A stretch of 64,000 bases of DNA, taken from assembly GCA_041592335.1 (NCBI GenBank), contig JBFHQE010000003.1, forward strand, positions 1-64,000. Reading direction: 5' to 3'. Source of the DNA: JBFHQE01 sp041592335. Lineage in GTDB: Bacteria > Pseudomonadota > Gammaproteobacteria > Thiohalobacterales > Thiohalobacteraceae. The stretch's first letter is position 1. Each line of letters opens with the position of its first letter. Positions 26,841-34,453 of the stretch are shown in pieces. Under the pieces are notes generated by a model. The model did not search any database and was not told the DNA's origin. It was given only the letters and a program-made list of their open reading frames with translations. The position numbers and the translations under genes were made by a program.

Positions 26841-27151
26841 ATTTTCAAACCACGCTCGCCACCCTGCCAGGCATTGCGCATCTGGCGCGAATAGACCTGC
26901 TGGATGCAGACGACAATCTCATTGCCAGCATACCCAACCAGCCGGGTAAACAGGGGTCGCTTGCCGTCTATAACGCACTGTTCCAGGAATTTGATGCACT
27001 GACGCCCGCCGCCGCGGAACAAGGCCTCGCATTATTCTGCGAGCACACCGAACACGCGCGCCAGAACCCGGGCAGCCATCCCAATATCGACCTGTTATTC
27101 AAGATTATCGGCGACTCACTGACGCTGAAAATTGTTTGTATCGAGAAATAA
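26837..27151 (+). CDS. Hypothetical protein, 104 aa, coupled to pduO
   Basis: Small soluble alpha/beta protein without signal peptide or recognisable domain. Its ATG overlaps the pduO stop (ATGA), which implies translational coupling, so it may belong to cobalamin handling or share only regulation. Visible features: an acidic segment LDADDNLIASIPNQ and a C-terminal strand-like DSLTLKIVCIE. A longer version from 26813 would overlap pduO further and has no better ribosome-binding site. Confidence 0.55.
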   Translation: MNFQTTLATLPGIAHLARIDLLDADDNLIASIPNQPGKQGSLAVYNALFQEFDALTPAAAEQGLALFCEHTEHARQNPGSHPNIDLLFKIIGDSLTLKIVCIEK

Positions 27152-27212
27152 ACACTGGATTCCTACGCCGCGCATCAAGACAATAGAACTGTCTGATTGA
27201 AGGAGTATTACC

Positions 27213-28022
27213 TTGAGCTGGTGGGGAAAAGTTGTCGGTGGCACATTTGGCTGGATGTTGGGTGGCCCCCTGGGCGCGCTACTGGGTGCGGCACTCGGCC
27301 ACAAATTCGATAAAGGCCTGGGCAGACTGGATGAGGATTTTGGTCCAGGCGATCAGGAACGCGTTCAATCGGCCTTCTTCACCGCCACCTTCTCCGTGAT
27401 GGGCCATATCGCCAAGGCCGACGGCACCGTCACCAAAGACGAAATCAAAATGGCCGAGCACATCATGGGCCAGATGAATCTCTCACCGGAAATGCGAAAA
27501 ACAGCGCAACGCCTGTTCACCGACGGCAAGGCCAGCGACTTCCCGCTGGATGATGTTCTCGATCAATTCCGGCAGGAATGTCACCGTCGCCGCAACCTGA
27601 TTCGCATGTTCATTGAAATCCAGCTGCACGCGGCTTACGCCGACGGCACTTTGCATGCCATGGAAGCGGAAAGAATTCGTTACATCTACCAACGGCTGGG
27701 CTTTTCCGAGTTCGAACTCAAGCAACTGGAAGCCATCATCCGGGCTGCACATCACTTCACTGGCAGCGCAGGTGCCGGAAGTGGACAGCGCACTCAACCG
27801 CCGCCGCGCAAGGACCTGGTGAAAGAAGCCTACGAAATACTCGGCGTACAACCCGGCGATTCGGATGCCGACATCAAGAAAGCCTATCGACGCCTGATGA
27901 ACCAGCACCACCCCGACAAGCTGGTCGCGAAAGGCCTGCCGGAAGAAATGATCGCCATGGCGACGGAAAAGACGCAGGAGATCAAGGCAGCGTATGAAAC
28001 CATCAAGTCATCTCGCGGCTAA
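27213..28022 (+). CDS. djlA: Co-chaperone DjlA
   Basis: Membrane-anchored DnaK co-chaperone. N-terminal glycine-rich transmembrane segment (MSWWGKVVGGTFGWMLGG, about 1-28), TerB-like domain (about 55-170) and a C-terminal J domain (about 200-269) with the catalytic HPD in NQHHPDKL. 269 aa, the standard length. The start is TTG with AAGGAG seven bases upstream. It has its own 61-bp spacer from the cobalamin operon. Confidence 0.93.
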   Translation: MSWWGKVVGGTFGWMLGGPLGALLGAALGHKFDKGLGRLDEDFGPGDQERVQSAFFTATFSVMGHIAKADGTVTKDEIKMAEHIMGQMNLSPEMRKTAQRLFTDGKASDFPLDDVLDQFRQECHRRRNLIRMFIEIQLHAAYADGTLHAMEAERIRYIYQRLGFSEFELKQLEAIIRAAHHFTGSAGAGSGQRTQPPPRKDLVKEAYEILGVQPGDSDADIKKAYRRLMNQHHPDKLVAKGLPEEMIAMATEKTQEIKAAYETIKSSRG

Positions 28023-28171
28023 TCCGCGCCTGTAAAACGGAATATATTCCGCTCTGCTCTCGTCATCATTCAGACAGGCTGAAGAACCGCCTGCATTCTC
28101 AAGCTGGCCTCAGGCCACGACATAACAATTCGGGCAACCCCCGTCTCTGACGTAACCAAGGAGTTGAGACC

Positions 28172-28474
28172 ATGAGCAAAACTGTTTTGATCAATACTTT
28201 CATTGCTGCCCTGTTCGCCGCTACCAGCCTGCCGGTCAGCGCCGCCTCCGATTCCGCGGAAAAAGCTATTCAGGCTGCCGAGTCCGCGATTGCCGAGGCC
28301 AAGGCGAATAACTGGATCTGGCGCGACACGGAAAAATTCCTCAGCGAAGCAAAAGCGGCTGCTGATAAAGGCGATGATGCTGCCGCCGTAAAACTTGCCG
28401 ATAAGGCGCGTGGCCAGGCTGAAATCGCTGTAAAGCAATATGAGCACGAAGAAAACATGGATCGCAGTATGTAA
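28172..28474 (+). CDS. Small secreted helical protein, SoxXA-binding (SoxK)-like
   Basis: Protein of 100 aa with a signal peptide (cleavage after VSA, about residue 24) and a mature part of Ala/Lys/Glu-rich helices. The segment WIWRDTEKFLSEAKAAADKG and the following LADKARGQAE resemble SoxXA-binding proteins that stimulate the thiosulfate-oxidising cytochrome SoxXA. No other sox gene is in the window, so it may be a general periplasmic helper or Lpp-like protein. A terminator follows directly. Confidence 0.65.
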   Translation: MSKTVLINTFIAALFAATSLPVSAASDSAEKAIQAAESAIAEAKANNWIWRDTEKFLSEAKAAADKGDDAAAVKLADKARGQAEIAVKQYEHEENMDRSM

Positions 28475-28487
28475 TCTTCATCTCTAC

Positions 28488-28514
28488 CCCCGGCCATGTC
28501 GCCGGGGATTTTTT
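28488..28514 (+). terminator. Rho-independent terminator after the SoxK-like gene
   Basis: Perfect 7-bp GC stem CCCCGGC/GCCGGGG (28488-28494 and 28501-28507) with a 6-nt loop, followed by ATTTTTTA. Confidence 0.88.
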
Positions 28515-28560
28515 ATGCTATTTTTCGCCTTCTGAGTCTCAGCACACAAGGCGAAACACA

Positions 28561-29322
28561 ATGAAGAAACCTGCAGTCGTCATTGGCATCGGAGAACTTG
28601 GCGCAGTGTTCGCGCGCGGCCTGCTACGCAGCGGCCACCCGGTGTATCCAGTCACGCGCGACATGGACATGGCGCTGGAATCCAGCAGCCTGCCAGACCC
28701 GGAACTGGTGGTGCTTGCCGTTGCTGAAAAAGACCTGCATTCCGGCATGGCCTCCATACCCGCACCCTGGCGCGATCGCGTGGTGTTATTGCAGAACGAA
28801 CTTCTGCCGCGCGACTGGGAGTCAGAAAAGCTACCCAATCCCACGGTAATATCCGTCTGGTTTGAAAAAAAGAAAGGCATGGATTCCAAAGTACTGCTGC
28901 CCTCCCCCTGCTTTGGCCCACATGCCGACACAATCAAGACAGCGCTGGAAAGCATCGGCATTCCGGTACAAATCCTGCCGGACGCGACCACCCTGCTTTT
29001 CGAACTGGTCGTCAAGAACGTCTACATCCTGACCACGAACATTGCCGGACTGGTCGTCGGCGGCACAGTGGATGAACTCTGGAAAAACCATGAGCCGCTG
29101 GCGCGCGAAGTCGCGAACGACGTTATTGATATTCAGGAACACCTGACCGGACAGACCTTCGAGCGCGAAGACCTGATTCAAGGCATGCTCAAGGCCTTTG
29201 CCGGCGATCCCGCGCATGGCTGCATGGGTCGTAGCGCACCGGCACGACTGCAGCGCGCGCTGACTATTGCGGATGAAGCGGGGTTGGAGGTTAAAAATTT
29301 GCGGGCAATTGCCAGCAATTAG
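28561..29322 (+). CDS. NAD(P)-binding oxidoreductase-like protein, 253 aa
   Basis: N-terminal Rossmann fold with VVIGIGELGAVFARGLL (GXGXXG, about residues 6-22), then a helical C-terminal part (GLVVGGTVDELW and onward), the two-domain layout of the ketopantoate reductase / 6-phosphogluconate dehydrogenase superfamily. No specific catalytic signature was identified, so the substrate is unknown. Single gene between a terminator and the AT-rich accessory patch; normal codon use. Confidence 0.6.
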   Translation: MKKPAVVIGIGELGAVFARGLLRSGHPVYPVTRDMDMALESSSLPDPELVVLAVAEKDLHSGMASIPAPWRDRVVLLQNELLPRDWESEKLPNPTVISVWFEKKKGMDSKVLLPSPCFGPHADTIKTALESIGIPVQILPDATTLLFELVVKNVYILTTNIAGLVVGGTVDELWKNHEPLAREVANDVIDIQEHLTGQTFEREDLIQGMLKAFAGDPAHGCMGRSAPARLQRALTIADEAGLEVKNLRAIASN

Positions 29323-29349
29323 AAGTAATCAAGCCAGAGGAGTAATGAC

Positions 29350-29700
29350 ATGGATGTCATTCGCACAATATCTGCCGGCGGCGCCGGTACCAAACGTTTC
29401 CAGGAAATCTACGGCGATAAGCTGATCTGTGTCCGCTATCGACAAGATAACAACGGGAATAAATTCACCACGATCGAACTAATTGTAGCTGAGAACCGCT
29501 CAACAACCGAACAGCGCCCCCGGCTGATCAATCCCGGGAACAATCGCACTGTCTATCTTCGGATTGGCTATCATGAAACCGAACTGCGCGATAAAGTGAA
29601 AATGGCAGGCGGCCTGTGGGACAAAGAGAAAAAGCTCTGGCTGTTACGACGCCGACAGGTCACTGCCCTCGGGTTACAAGCCCGAATTGTTCAAATATAG
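29350..29700 (+). CDS. Hypothetical accessory protein, 116 aa
   Basis: Small basic protein, probably a DNA-region accessory gene of a type seen scattered in proteobacterial variable regions (recollection, not verified). Features: GAGTKRFQEIYGDKLICVRYR near the N-terminus, a central strand KFTTIELIVAENR, and a C-terminal Lys/Arg-rich KMAGGLWDKEKKLWLLRRR. No domain name can be given. The gene marks the start of the AT-rich patch to about 30340. Confidence 0.55.
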   Translation: MDVIRTISAGGAGTKRFQEIYGDKLICVRYRQDNNGNKFTTIELIVAENRSTTEQRPRLINPGNNRTVYLRIGYHETELRDKVKMAGGLWDKEKKLWLLRRRQVTALGLQARIVQI

Positions 29701-29761
29701 ACATATCTATACTTGGACATTTCCAGATATGGACAATATGATCACACTAAACCAATGAGAG

Positions 29762-29796
29762 TGTGCATATCTGGACATTTTGTCTATATATGCACA
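29762..29796. repeat. Large imperfect palindrome in an AT-rich intergenic region
   Basis: Two 16-bp arms, TGTGCATATCTGGACA (29762-29777) and TGTCTATATATGCACA (29781-29796), are inverted with 14 of 16 positions pairing around a 3-nt centre. Further GGACA/TGTCC-type half sites occur upstream at about 29702-29736 (AGACATATCT, TTGGACATTTCC, AGATATGGACA). This looks like an operator array in front of the gene at 29838. No known regulator was matched. Confidence 0.6.
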
Positions 29797-29837
29797 TAAC
29801 CTATATACAACTGTTATGCGCTTAAAGAAATCGGACT

Positions 29838-30269
29838 ATGAGAAATAGTGAAATCTATATTAATAGGATAGTGTCAGTTTTAAACGAGATGGAAAATAGA
29901 GGAGATCTCGTTATTACGACAACATCGAACAACAATCTGGCCGAGGAGATATATTCTTCCATCGTAAAGAGTTGGCTTGAAGAAAATACCGATTTTGAAG
30001 AGCCCATAGAATTTACTCTTCCAAAATTTCTAGAGAAAATTACAGCCGTTATTCAAAATAACTTCGGCTTAACTGAGGGTGAGTCTAAGGAAATTTCTGA
30101 GAAATACCATAAGACTTGGCTAGAGCAACGTACGCCTAAAGAAGTTGCTGAATTATATTGGCATCAAGGGCCTCAGGACATTGCTTTAAGAGCTTATTAC
30201 ACAGTTAAATTAGGTAATAATGATAAGGAAATGGATTTTTTGGATTGGCGAAAAAAGTATGGCGCTTAG
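29838..30269 (+). CDS. Hypothetical AT-rich accessory gene, 143 aa
   Basis: Acidic helical protein with no signal peptide, membrane helix or family I recognise. Base composition is clearly lower in G+C than the flanking genes and it uses A/T-ending codons (AAT, GAA, ATT, TTA), which points to recent acquisition. It is preceded by a palindromic operator-like region and a short inverted repeat (29791-29821), and followed by a GC-rich hairpin. Possible cargo of a small mobile unit. Confidence 0.55.
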   Translation: MRNSEIYINRIVSVLNEMENRGDLVITTTSNNNLAEEIYSSIVKSWLEENTDFEEPIEFTLPKFLEKITAVIQNNFGLTEGESKEISEKYHKTWLEQRTPKEVAELYWHQGPQDIALRAYYTVKLGNNDKEMDFLDWRKKYGA

Positions 30270-30270
30270 T

Positions 30271-30344
30271 GCGAATAACAAGAAAATCCAGAAATGCCCC
30301 TTCGGGGCGGGACCTCGCTTTCGCTCGGCCCCTGATTTAAGTCG
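30271..30344. other. GC-rich hairpin region between the accessory gene and btuF
   Basis: Contains a perfect 5-bp hairpin GCCCC/GGGGC (30296-30308) and, around it, loosely inverted flanks (TAACAAGAAAATCCAG at 30276-30291 against the complement of 30331-30346). It may act as a weak bidirectional terminator between the convergent genes; an attC-like recombination site is a weaker possibility. T runs are short, so termination is uncertain. Confidence 0.4.
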
Positions 30345-31151
30345 TTAACGCCTCACCCCATTAATCACCTTACACAACTGCTCAACCCCCTGCAGCGTCC
30401 TGGGCGTTGCACGGTGCAACAAATCCGCCGACACAAACCCCAGCGGCACATCAATCATCGCCGGGTCAACCCAATCAAGGCTGGTCTGGCCGCCATCATA
30501 AGCCCCGGAGACAATCAAATCGGGCTCCGCCACATACACCGCTTCCTGCGACACCACCGGCGTAAAGACCGCCAGACCGGCAAAGATGTTTTCACCGCTG
30601 CAAAGCTCGATTGCTTCGTTGATCATGTGCATGTGATTAATGGTCATTAGCGGGCGATCGGTAATTTGGTAGAACAATCTGATTGTTTCCTTATTCGAAT
30701 AACGCGCACGTAACTCATCCAACTTGATTCGATACTCTTCCGCGACATAACCCGCCTGCATTTCCCGCCCGGTCAGCTTGCCAAGCTCGATAATGAGTGA
30801 ACCGATATCGTCGAGACCTTCAGGCTCCCGCACCCACAGCCTGAAACCTTTTTCGCGCAACTGCTCCTGAACATGCCGAGGCGTACCCGATGCCCACACC
30901 AGCACCAGGTCCGGCTGCATTACCAGCAGCCGTTCCAGATCGACACGCAGGGCATCGCCGATTCTGGGTAATGATTTTGCCGCTTCCGGATAATCACTGT
31001 ATTCCACGACACCGACAAGTCGATCTTCGCCACCGACGGCATAGACAATTTCGGTGAAGTTGGGCGCCAGGCTGACAATACGTTGATACTGTTGCTCAGC
31101 ACACGCATTGAAATGCGCCAGCAACGCCACGGCAAGGATCAATAACCTCAC
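30345..31151 (-). CDS. btuF: Cobalamin-binding ABC transporter periplasmic protein (BtuF)
   Basis: Signal peptide (cleavage after CAE, about residue 19) followed by a helical-backbone metal-receptor fold of 250 residues. RIVSLAPNFTEIVYAVGGEDRLVGV is the family N-lobe signature. It would hand B12 to BtuCD (18994-20717), which is encoded separately in the window. The ATG overlaps the cobC stop (ATGA), so it is co-translated with cobC. Confidence 0.88.
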   Translation of the reverse strand: MRLLILAVALLAHFNACAEQQYQRIVSLAPNFTEIVYAVGGEDRLVGVVEYSDYPEAAKSLPRIGDALRVDLERLLVMQPDLVLVWASGTPRHVQEQLREKGFRLWVREPEGLDDIGSLIIELGKLTGREMQAGYVAEEYRIKLDELRARYSNKETIRLFYQITDRPLMTINHMHMINEAIELCSGENIFAGLAVFTPVVSQEAVYVAEPDLIVSGAYDGGQTSLDWVDPAMIDVPLGFVSADLLHRATPRTLQGVEQLCKVINGVRR

Positions 31152-31753
31152 AGCGAACTCCGCGCGTGAAACACCAGCGCCGGCGGCAGGTTATCCTGAA
31201 CGTCGATGCGCGTGATTCCGGCGTAGGGCACCTTGATCGAGTACATCGACTCCAGGGGAGTCTGCAACACATGCGCGACGATAGCGCGCATGACGCCGGC
31301 ATGGGTCACGGCGAGAATATGCTGACCTCGATAGCGATCCACCCACTCATCGAAAGCCCTGGACACCCGCGCATAAAAATCCGGGATCGGCTCCGCTCCC
31401 TGCGGTTGCGAGGTTAATGGCTGCCGGTAAAAACGATCCAGCTGCCCGGGGTCTTCACTTATCAGCTGCTCCTTGGTTTTCCCTTCCCAGCAGCCAAAGC
31501 CGATTTCCTTGATACGGTCCTCAATCGCAACCGGTATTTCATAGTTTTCGCTCAGGGCATGGGCAAAGGCACTGCAACGCGACAAGGGCGAACACACGAT
31601 CTGACCCCACTCATCAAACTGACCGACCGCCCGCCACATCTGGCTCCATCCCGTTTCATTCAGGGGGTCATCCACCTGCCCGCGATAACGCGGCCCACCT
31701 TTAGGCTCGCCATGACGCAACAGGTCGATGCGTGTCACTCGTTTACCAGCCAT
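31148..31753 (-). CDS. cobC: Alpha-ribazole phosphatase-like protein (CobC, histidine phosphatase)
   Basis: Histidine phosphatase superfamily: phospho-accepting LLRHGEP near residue 11, VCSPLSRC and the second His in VTHAGVMRA. In cobalamin assembly CobC dephosphorylates alpha-ribazole-5'-phosphate; the btuF neighbour supports that, but phosphoglycerate-mutase-like functions share the fold. The start taken is the ATG at 31751-31753, overlapping the ampE stop; an upstream start would add 16 residues inside ampE. Confidence 0.8.
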   Translation of the reverse strand: MAGKRVTRIDLLRHGEPKGGPRYRGQVDDPLNETGWSQMWRAVGQFDEWGQIVCSPLSRCSAFAHALSENYEIPVAIEDRIKEIGFGCWEGKTKEQLISEDPGQLDRFYRQPLTSQPQGAEPIPDFYARVSRAFDEWVDRYRGQHILAVTHAGVMRAIVAHVLQTPLESMYSIKVPYAGITRIDVQDNLPPALVFHARSSL

Positions 31754-32604
31754 CAGGACAGCCAGCCGGCAATGGTGAGCAGCGCCAGAATGAACAACCA
31801 CACGATCAGCGTACGACGAAGCAGATCGGCTGCCGCGCCGAACACCGGCGCCCAGTCATCCGGCAGGGCCACATCCAGTGCGCCCTTGCCTGTCGCATCG
31901 AGCAATTCCGCGGCGTTTCCGCCCCAGCCTGCTTCGTGAATATTGTTACGCCAGGCGCGCAGCACATTATCGAAATGACCGGTCAGGGCAAACCCGATCA
32001 CCATAATGCGTGCCGGTAACCAGTCCATGAGCCACTCACCGCGATCGAGCGCCGCGTTGAAAGCAATATCGCCTTCTACCGGCTGCACCGCCAGTTCCTT
32101 TATCGCGCGGTACAGCACCGCACCCAGCGGCCCGAGTATCAGAAACCAGACCATCACGCCAAATATGCGCTCGTTGGCCGCGACAAAGACCTTGCCGAGT
32201 ACCGCGCCGTGTTGCTCATTCTCGTCAGCCGGAATGGTTGTCATCCATTGCTGGGCCTGATGGCGACTTTGCTGCTCATCCCCGGCTTCAAGCACACGCT
32301 TGTATTCGAGAATCTGGGCACGCATATCTTTTGGCCCCAGGCAGACCACCAGCACGACCACCGCAAAGACCAGTTCCAGCAAACCGAACAACGCATCGTC
32401 GACAATGGACTGAAGCAGCAACACCGCCAGCGCCAGCGGTAACAGCACCAGTATCAGCTCGACATAACCCAGCACCCAGTCCTGCCGCAGCCGTGCCCGC
32501 ATCCAGCCAGCATAGTCATGAAATTTGTCATAACGCCGCCAGTGACCCACCTGGTCATAACCATGCTCAATCAGCAAGCTGACAAGTATCGCGATTAGAG
32601 ACAT
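31753..32604 (-). CDS. ampE: AmpE-like inner-membrane protein (CobD/CbiB superfamily)
   Basis: Multi-helix membrane protein of 283 aa. The N-terminal MSLIAILVSLLIEH and the loop with EAGDEQQSRHQAQQW resemble AmpE, the membrane partner of AmpD in beta-lactamase/wall-recycling signalling. It follows ampD by 10 bp, the standard ampDE order. AmpE shares its fold with the cobalamin enzyme CbiB; with cobC directly downstream a cobalamin role deserves mention but is less likely. Confidence 0.85.
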   Translation of the reverse strand: MSLIAILVSLLIEHGYDQVGHWRRYDKFHDYAGWMRARLRQDWVLGYVELILVLLPLALAVLLLQSIVDDALFGLLELVFAVVVLVVCLGPKDMRAQILEYKRVLEAGDEQQSRHQAQQWMTTIPADENEQHGAVLGKVFVAANERIFGVMVWFLILGPLGAVLYRAIKELAVQPVEGDIAFNAALDRGEWLMDWLPARIMVIGFALTGHFDNVLRAWRNNIHEAGWGGNAAELLDATGKGALDVALPDDWAPVFGAAADLLRRTLIVWLFILALLTIAGWLS

Positions 32605-32614
32605 ACCTTAACCC

Positions 32615-33178
32615 TCACACCGTTGACTCCCCGTCAGACAGGCGCCGCGCGGCGACTCGCTGCCAGTCAAATGCCTCGCCCGGATCGGTCTTGCGTCCAG
32701 GCGATATATCACTGTGCCCAACAATACGCCCGGCCGTGATTGCCGGATAACGCTGCTGCAGCAGTTCAATCAGTCGATTTAGCTGCGCATACTGCGCATC
32801 GGTATAGGCCACGTCATCCGCGCCCTCCAGCTCAATACCGATGGAAAAATCGTTGCAGGCCTCGCGCCCCTCGAAACAACTTTGCCCGGCATGCCAGGCG
32901 CGCTTGCCGAACGGCACATACTGAATGATCTCGCCATCGCGACGAATCAACGCATGCGCGGATACTTCCACCCCGACCAGGCGTTCGTAATAAGGATGCG
33001 CGGTACAATCAAGACAGTTTGTGAACAGGGCATCAATTGCGTTACCGCCGAATTCGCCCGGCGGCAGACTGATGCCATGCACCACCAGTAACGAGATTTC
33101 ACCCGCGGGCCGGTCGTTGCAGTTGGGCGACTCAACCTGCGTGACGCCTTCCAGCCAGCCATTCTCCGCAATCCGCAT
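32615..33178 (-). CDS. ampD: 1,6-anhydro-N-acetylmuramyl-L-alanine amidase
   Basis: Cytoplasmic zinc amidase of peptidoglycan recycling that removes the peptide from anhydro-muropeptides. Zinc and catalytic residues are in VVHGISLPPG (about residue 34) and GHSDISPGRKTDPG (about 155-168). 187 aa. Its product feeds AnmK encoded at 3835. The start overlaps the stop of the thioredoxin-like gene (TGATG), so translation is coupled. Confidence 0.95.
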   Translation of the reverse strand: MRIAENGWLEGVTQVESPNCNDRPAGEISLLVVHGISLPPGEFGGNAIDALFTNCLDCTAHPYYERLVGVEVSAHALIRRDGEIIQYVPFGKRAWHAGQSCFEGREACNDFSIGIELEGADDVAYTDAQYAQLNRLIELLQQRYPAITAGRIVGHSDISPGRKTDPGEAFDWQRVAARRLSDGESTV

Positions 33179-33516
33179 CAGGGTGCCTCCTCCGCGGGGA
33201 GCTGCAGCAGTCGCGCCAGCTCCGCGGCAAATAGCGCATCACGCGGCTCGCATTGCACGGCGGCATGGTATTCACCGTCCTGAAACAGGAACAGGGCTGG
33301 CAGATGAAACAGCTCGAACTCCTGCGCCAGCGCGGGTTCCAGCCCGGCGTCGACCTCGAAAATGCTTATTTCCGGATGCGCATCGCGATAGGCCGCCAGA
33401 AACTGCTTCCAGTGACGGCAACTGCCGCAGGAAGCGGCGCTGAACAGAACCACCGCGAGACCTGGCGTGGCATCGATCGCTTCATAAAAATCGAACTGGG
33501 TTAACCGCGTTAACAT
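33178..33516 (-). CDS. Thioredoxin-family protein
   Basis: Cytoplasmic protein of 112 aa with a thioredoxin fold; the active site is the unusual CGSC in SAASCGSCRHW (about residue 30), and the cis-Pro loop is HLPALFLF. No signal peptide. First gene of the trx-ampD-ampE-cobC-btuF series, all overlapping or closely spaced. Its partner is unknown. Confidence 0.8.
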   Translation of the reverse strand: MLTRLTQFDFYEAIDATPGLAVVLFSAASCGSCRHWKQFLAAYRDAHPEISIFEVDAGLEPALAQEFELFHLPALFLFQDGEYHAAVQCEPRDALFAAELARLLQLPAEEAP

Positions 33517-33649
33517 AACTGCCTCTTGCCCTGACTGAACGGCAGTTTACCCGGTTCAGAGACTTGATTTACAGACCTGTATCACGCCATCATGGCGCCT
33601 GTTCACGTTATACTCCGCAATTCGACCGAATAAACAGAAGGACCTCCGT

Positions 33650-34318
33650 GTGAAATCGCTGCTGTACCCGTTGCTGCTCTGCTTGATGCTCATCGCCCCG
33701 GCCCAGGCCCAGAACCTGTACGTGACCGACCGGCTGGAAATCCCGATGCGCTCCGGCACCTCCAACCAGCACCGCATCCTGCGCATGCTACCCAGCGGCA
33801 CGGAAGTCACCGTCCTGGAAACCAACAAGTCGCTCGGCTATACCCGCGTCAGGGCGCCCAGCGGCGTGGATGGCTGGGTACTGAGCCGCTACCTGATGGA
33901 TATCCCGGCTGCCCGTGACCGCCTGGTCAACGCCGAGAAAAAGCTCGCCAACCTGGAGCTGCAGAACAAGGAACGCGCCGCCAAGCTGGCCGAGGCCGGC
34001 AACACCCGCGAATCGCTGTTGATCCAGACCCAGCAACTACAAAGCGAAAACGAAACACTCAAAACCGAGCTGGCGGAAATCCGCCGCACGGCCTCCAATG
34101 CCCTCGCTCTGGACAGCGAGAACAAGCAGCTCAAGAACAAGCTGCTGCAACTGGAACGCGAACAACAGAACCTGGCCCAGGAAAATGATTCGTTAAAAGA
34201 CCGCAGCGACCGCGACTGGTTCATGGTCGGCGCCGGGGTCATCATTGTCGGCATCATCCTTGGCCTGATCCTGCCACGCATCAGGGTTAAAAAGCGCTCC
34301 AGCTGGGATACGCTGTAA
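33650..34318 (+). CDS. TIGR04211-type SH3/coiled-coil membrane protein (YgiM-like)
   Basis: Signal peptide (about 1-20), a bacterial SH3 domain (about 22-85, with MRSGTSNQHRILRMLPSGTEV and DGWVLSRYL), a long coiled coil (about 95-180) and one C-terminal membrane helix (about 193-212) with a basic tail. It anchors a periplasmic SH3 domain in the inner membrane; function unknown, probably envelope related. GTG start, AAGGA upstream. Terminator at 34353. Confidence 0.85.
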   Translation: MKSLLYPLLLCLMLIAPAQAQNLYVTDRLEIPMRSGTSNQHRILRMLPSGTEVTVLETNKSLGYTRVRAPSGVDGWVLSRYLMDIPAARDRLVNAEKKLANLELQNKERAAKLAEAGNTRESLLIQTQQLQSENETLKTELAEIRRTASNALALDSENKQLKNKLLQLEREQQNLAQENDSLKDRSDRDWFMVGAGVIIVGIILGLILPRIRVKKRSSWDTL

Positions 34319-34352
34319 CCGTCACAAGCTTCTCTATACAAACTCAGTTACC

Positions 34353-34386
34353 GGGGTTGATCTAGATCAGTTCAACCCCTCTTTTC
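34353..34386 (+). terminator. Probable terminator of the SH3 protein gene
   Basis: Inverted repeat GGGGTTGA (34353-34360) and TCAACCCC (34372-34379) with an 11-nt loop, followed by TCTTTTCTATT. Inside it the sequence TTGATCTAGATCAG (34357-34370) is one base from an FNR/ANR box (TTGAT-N4-ATCAA), so an oxygen-responsive operator for the GGDEF gene is an alternative or additional reading. Confidence 0.65.
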
Positions 34387-34453
34387 TATTCTCCAAACCC
34401 CGATTTATCCGATAGTTAAATTGAAGCCGTGTAGAAGGTTTGCGGAGTTTTCA

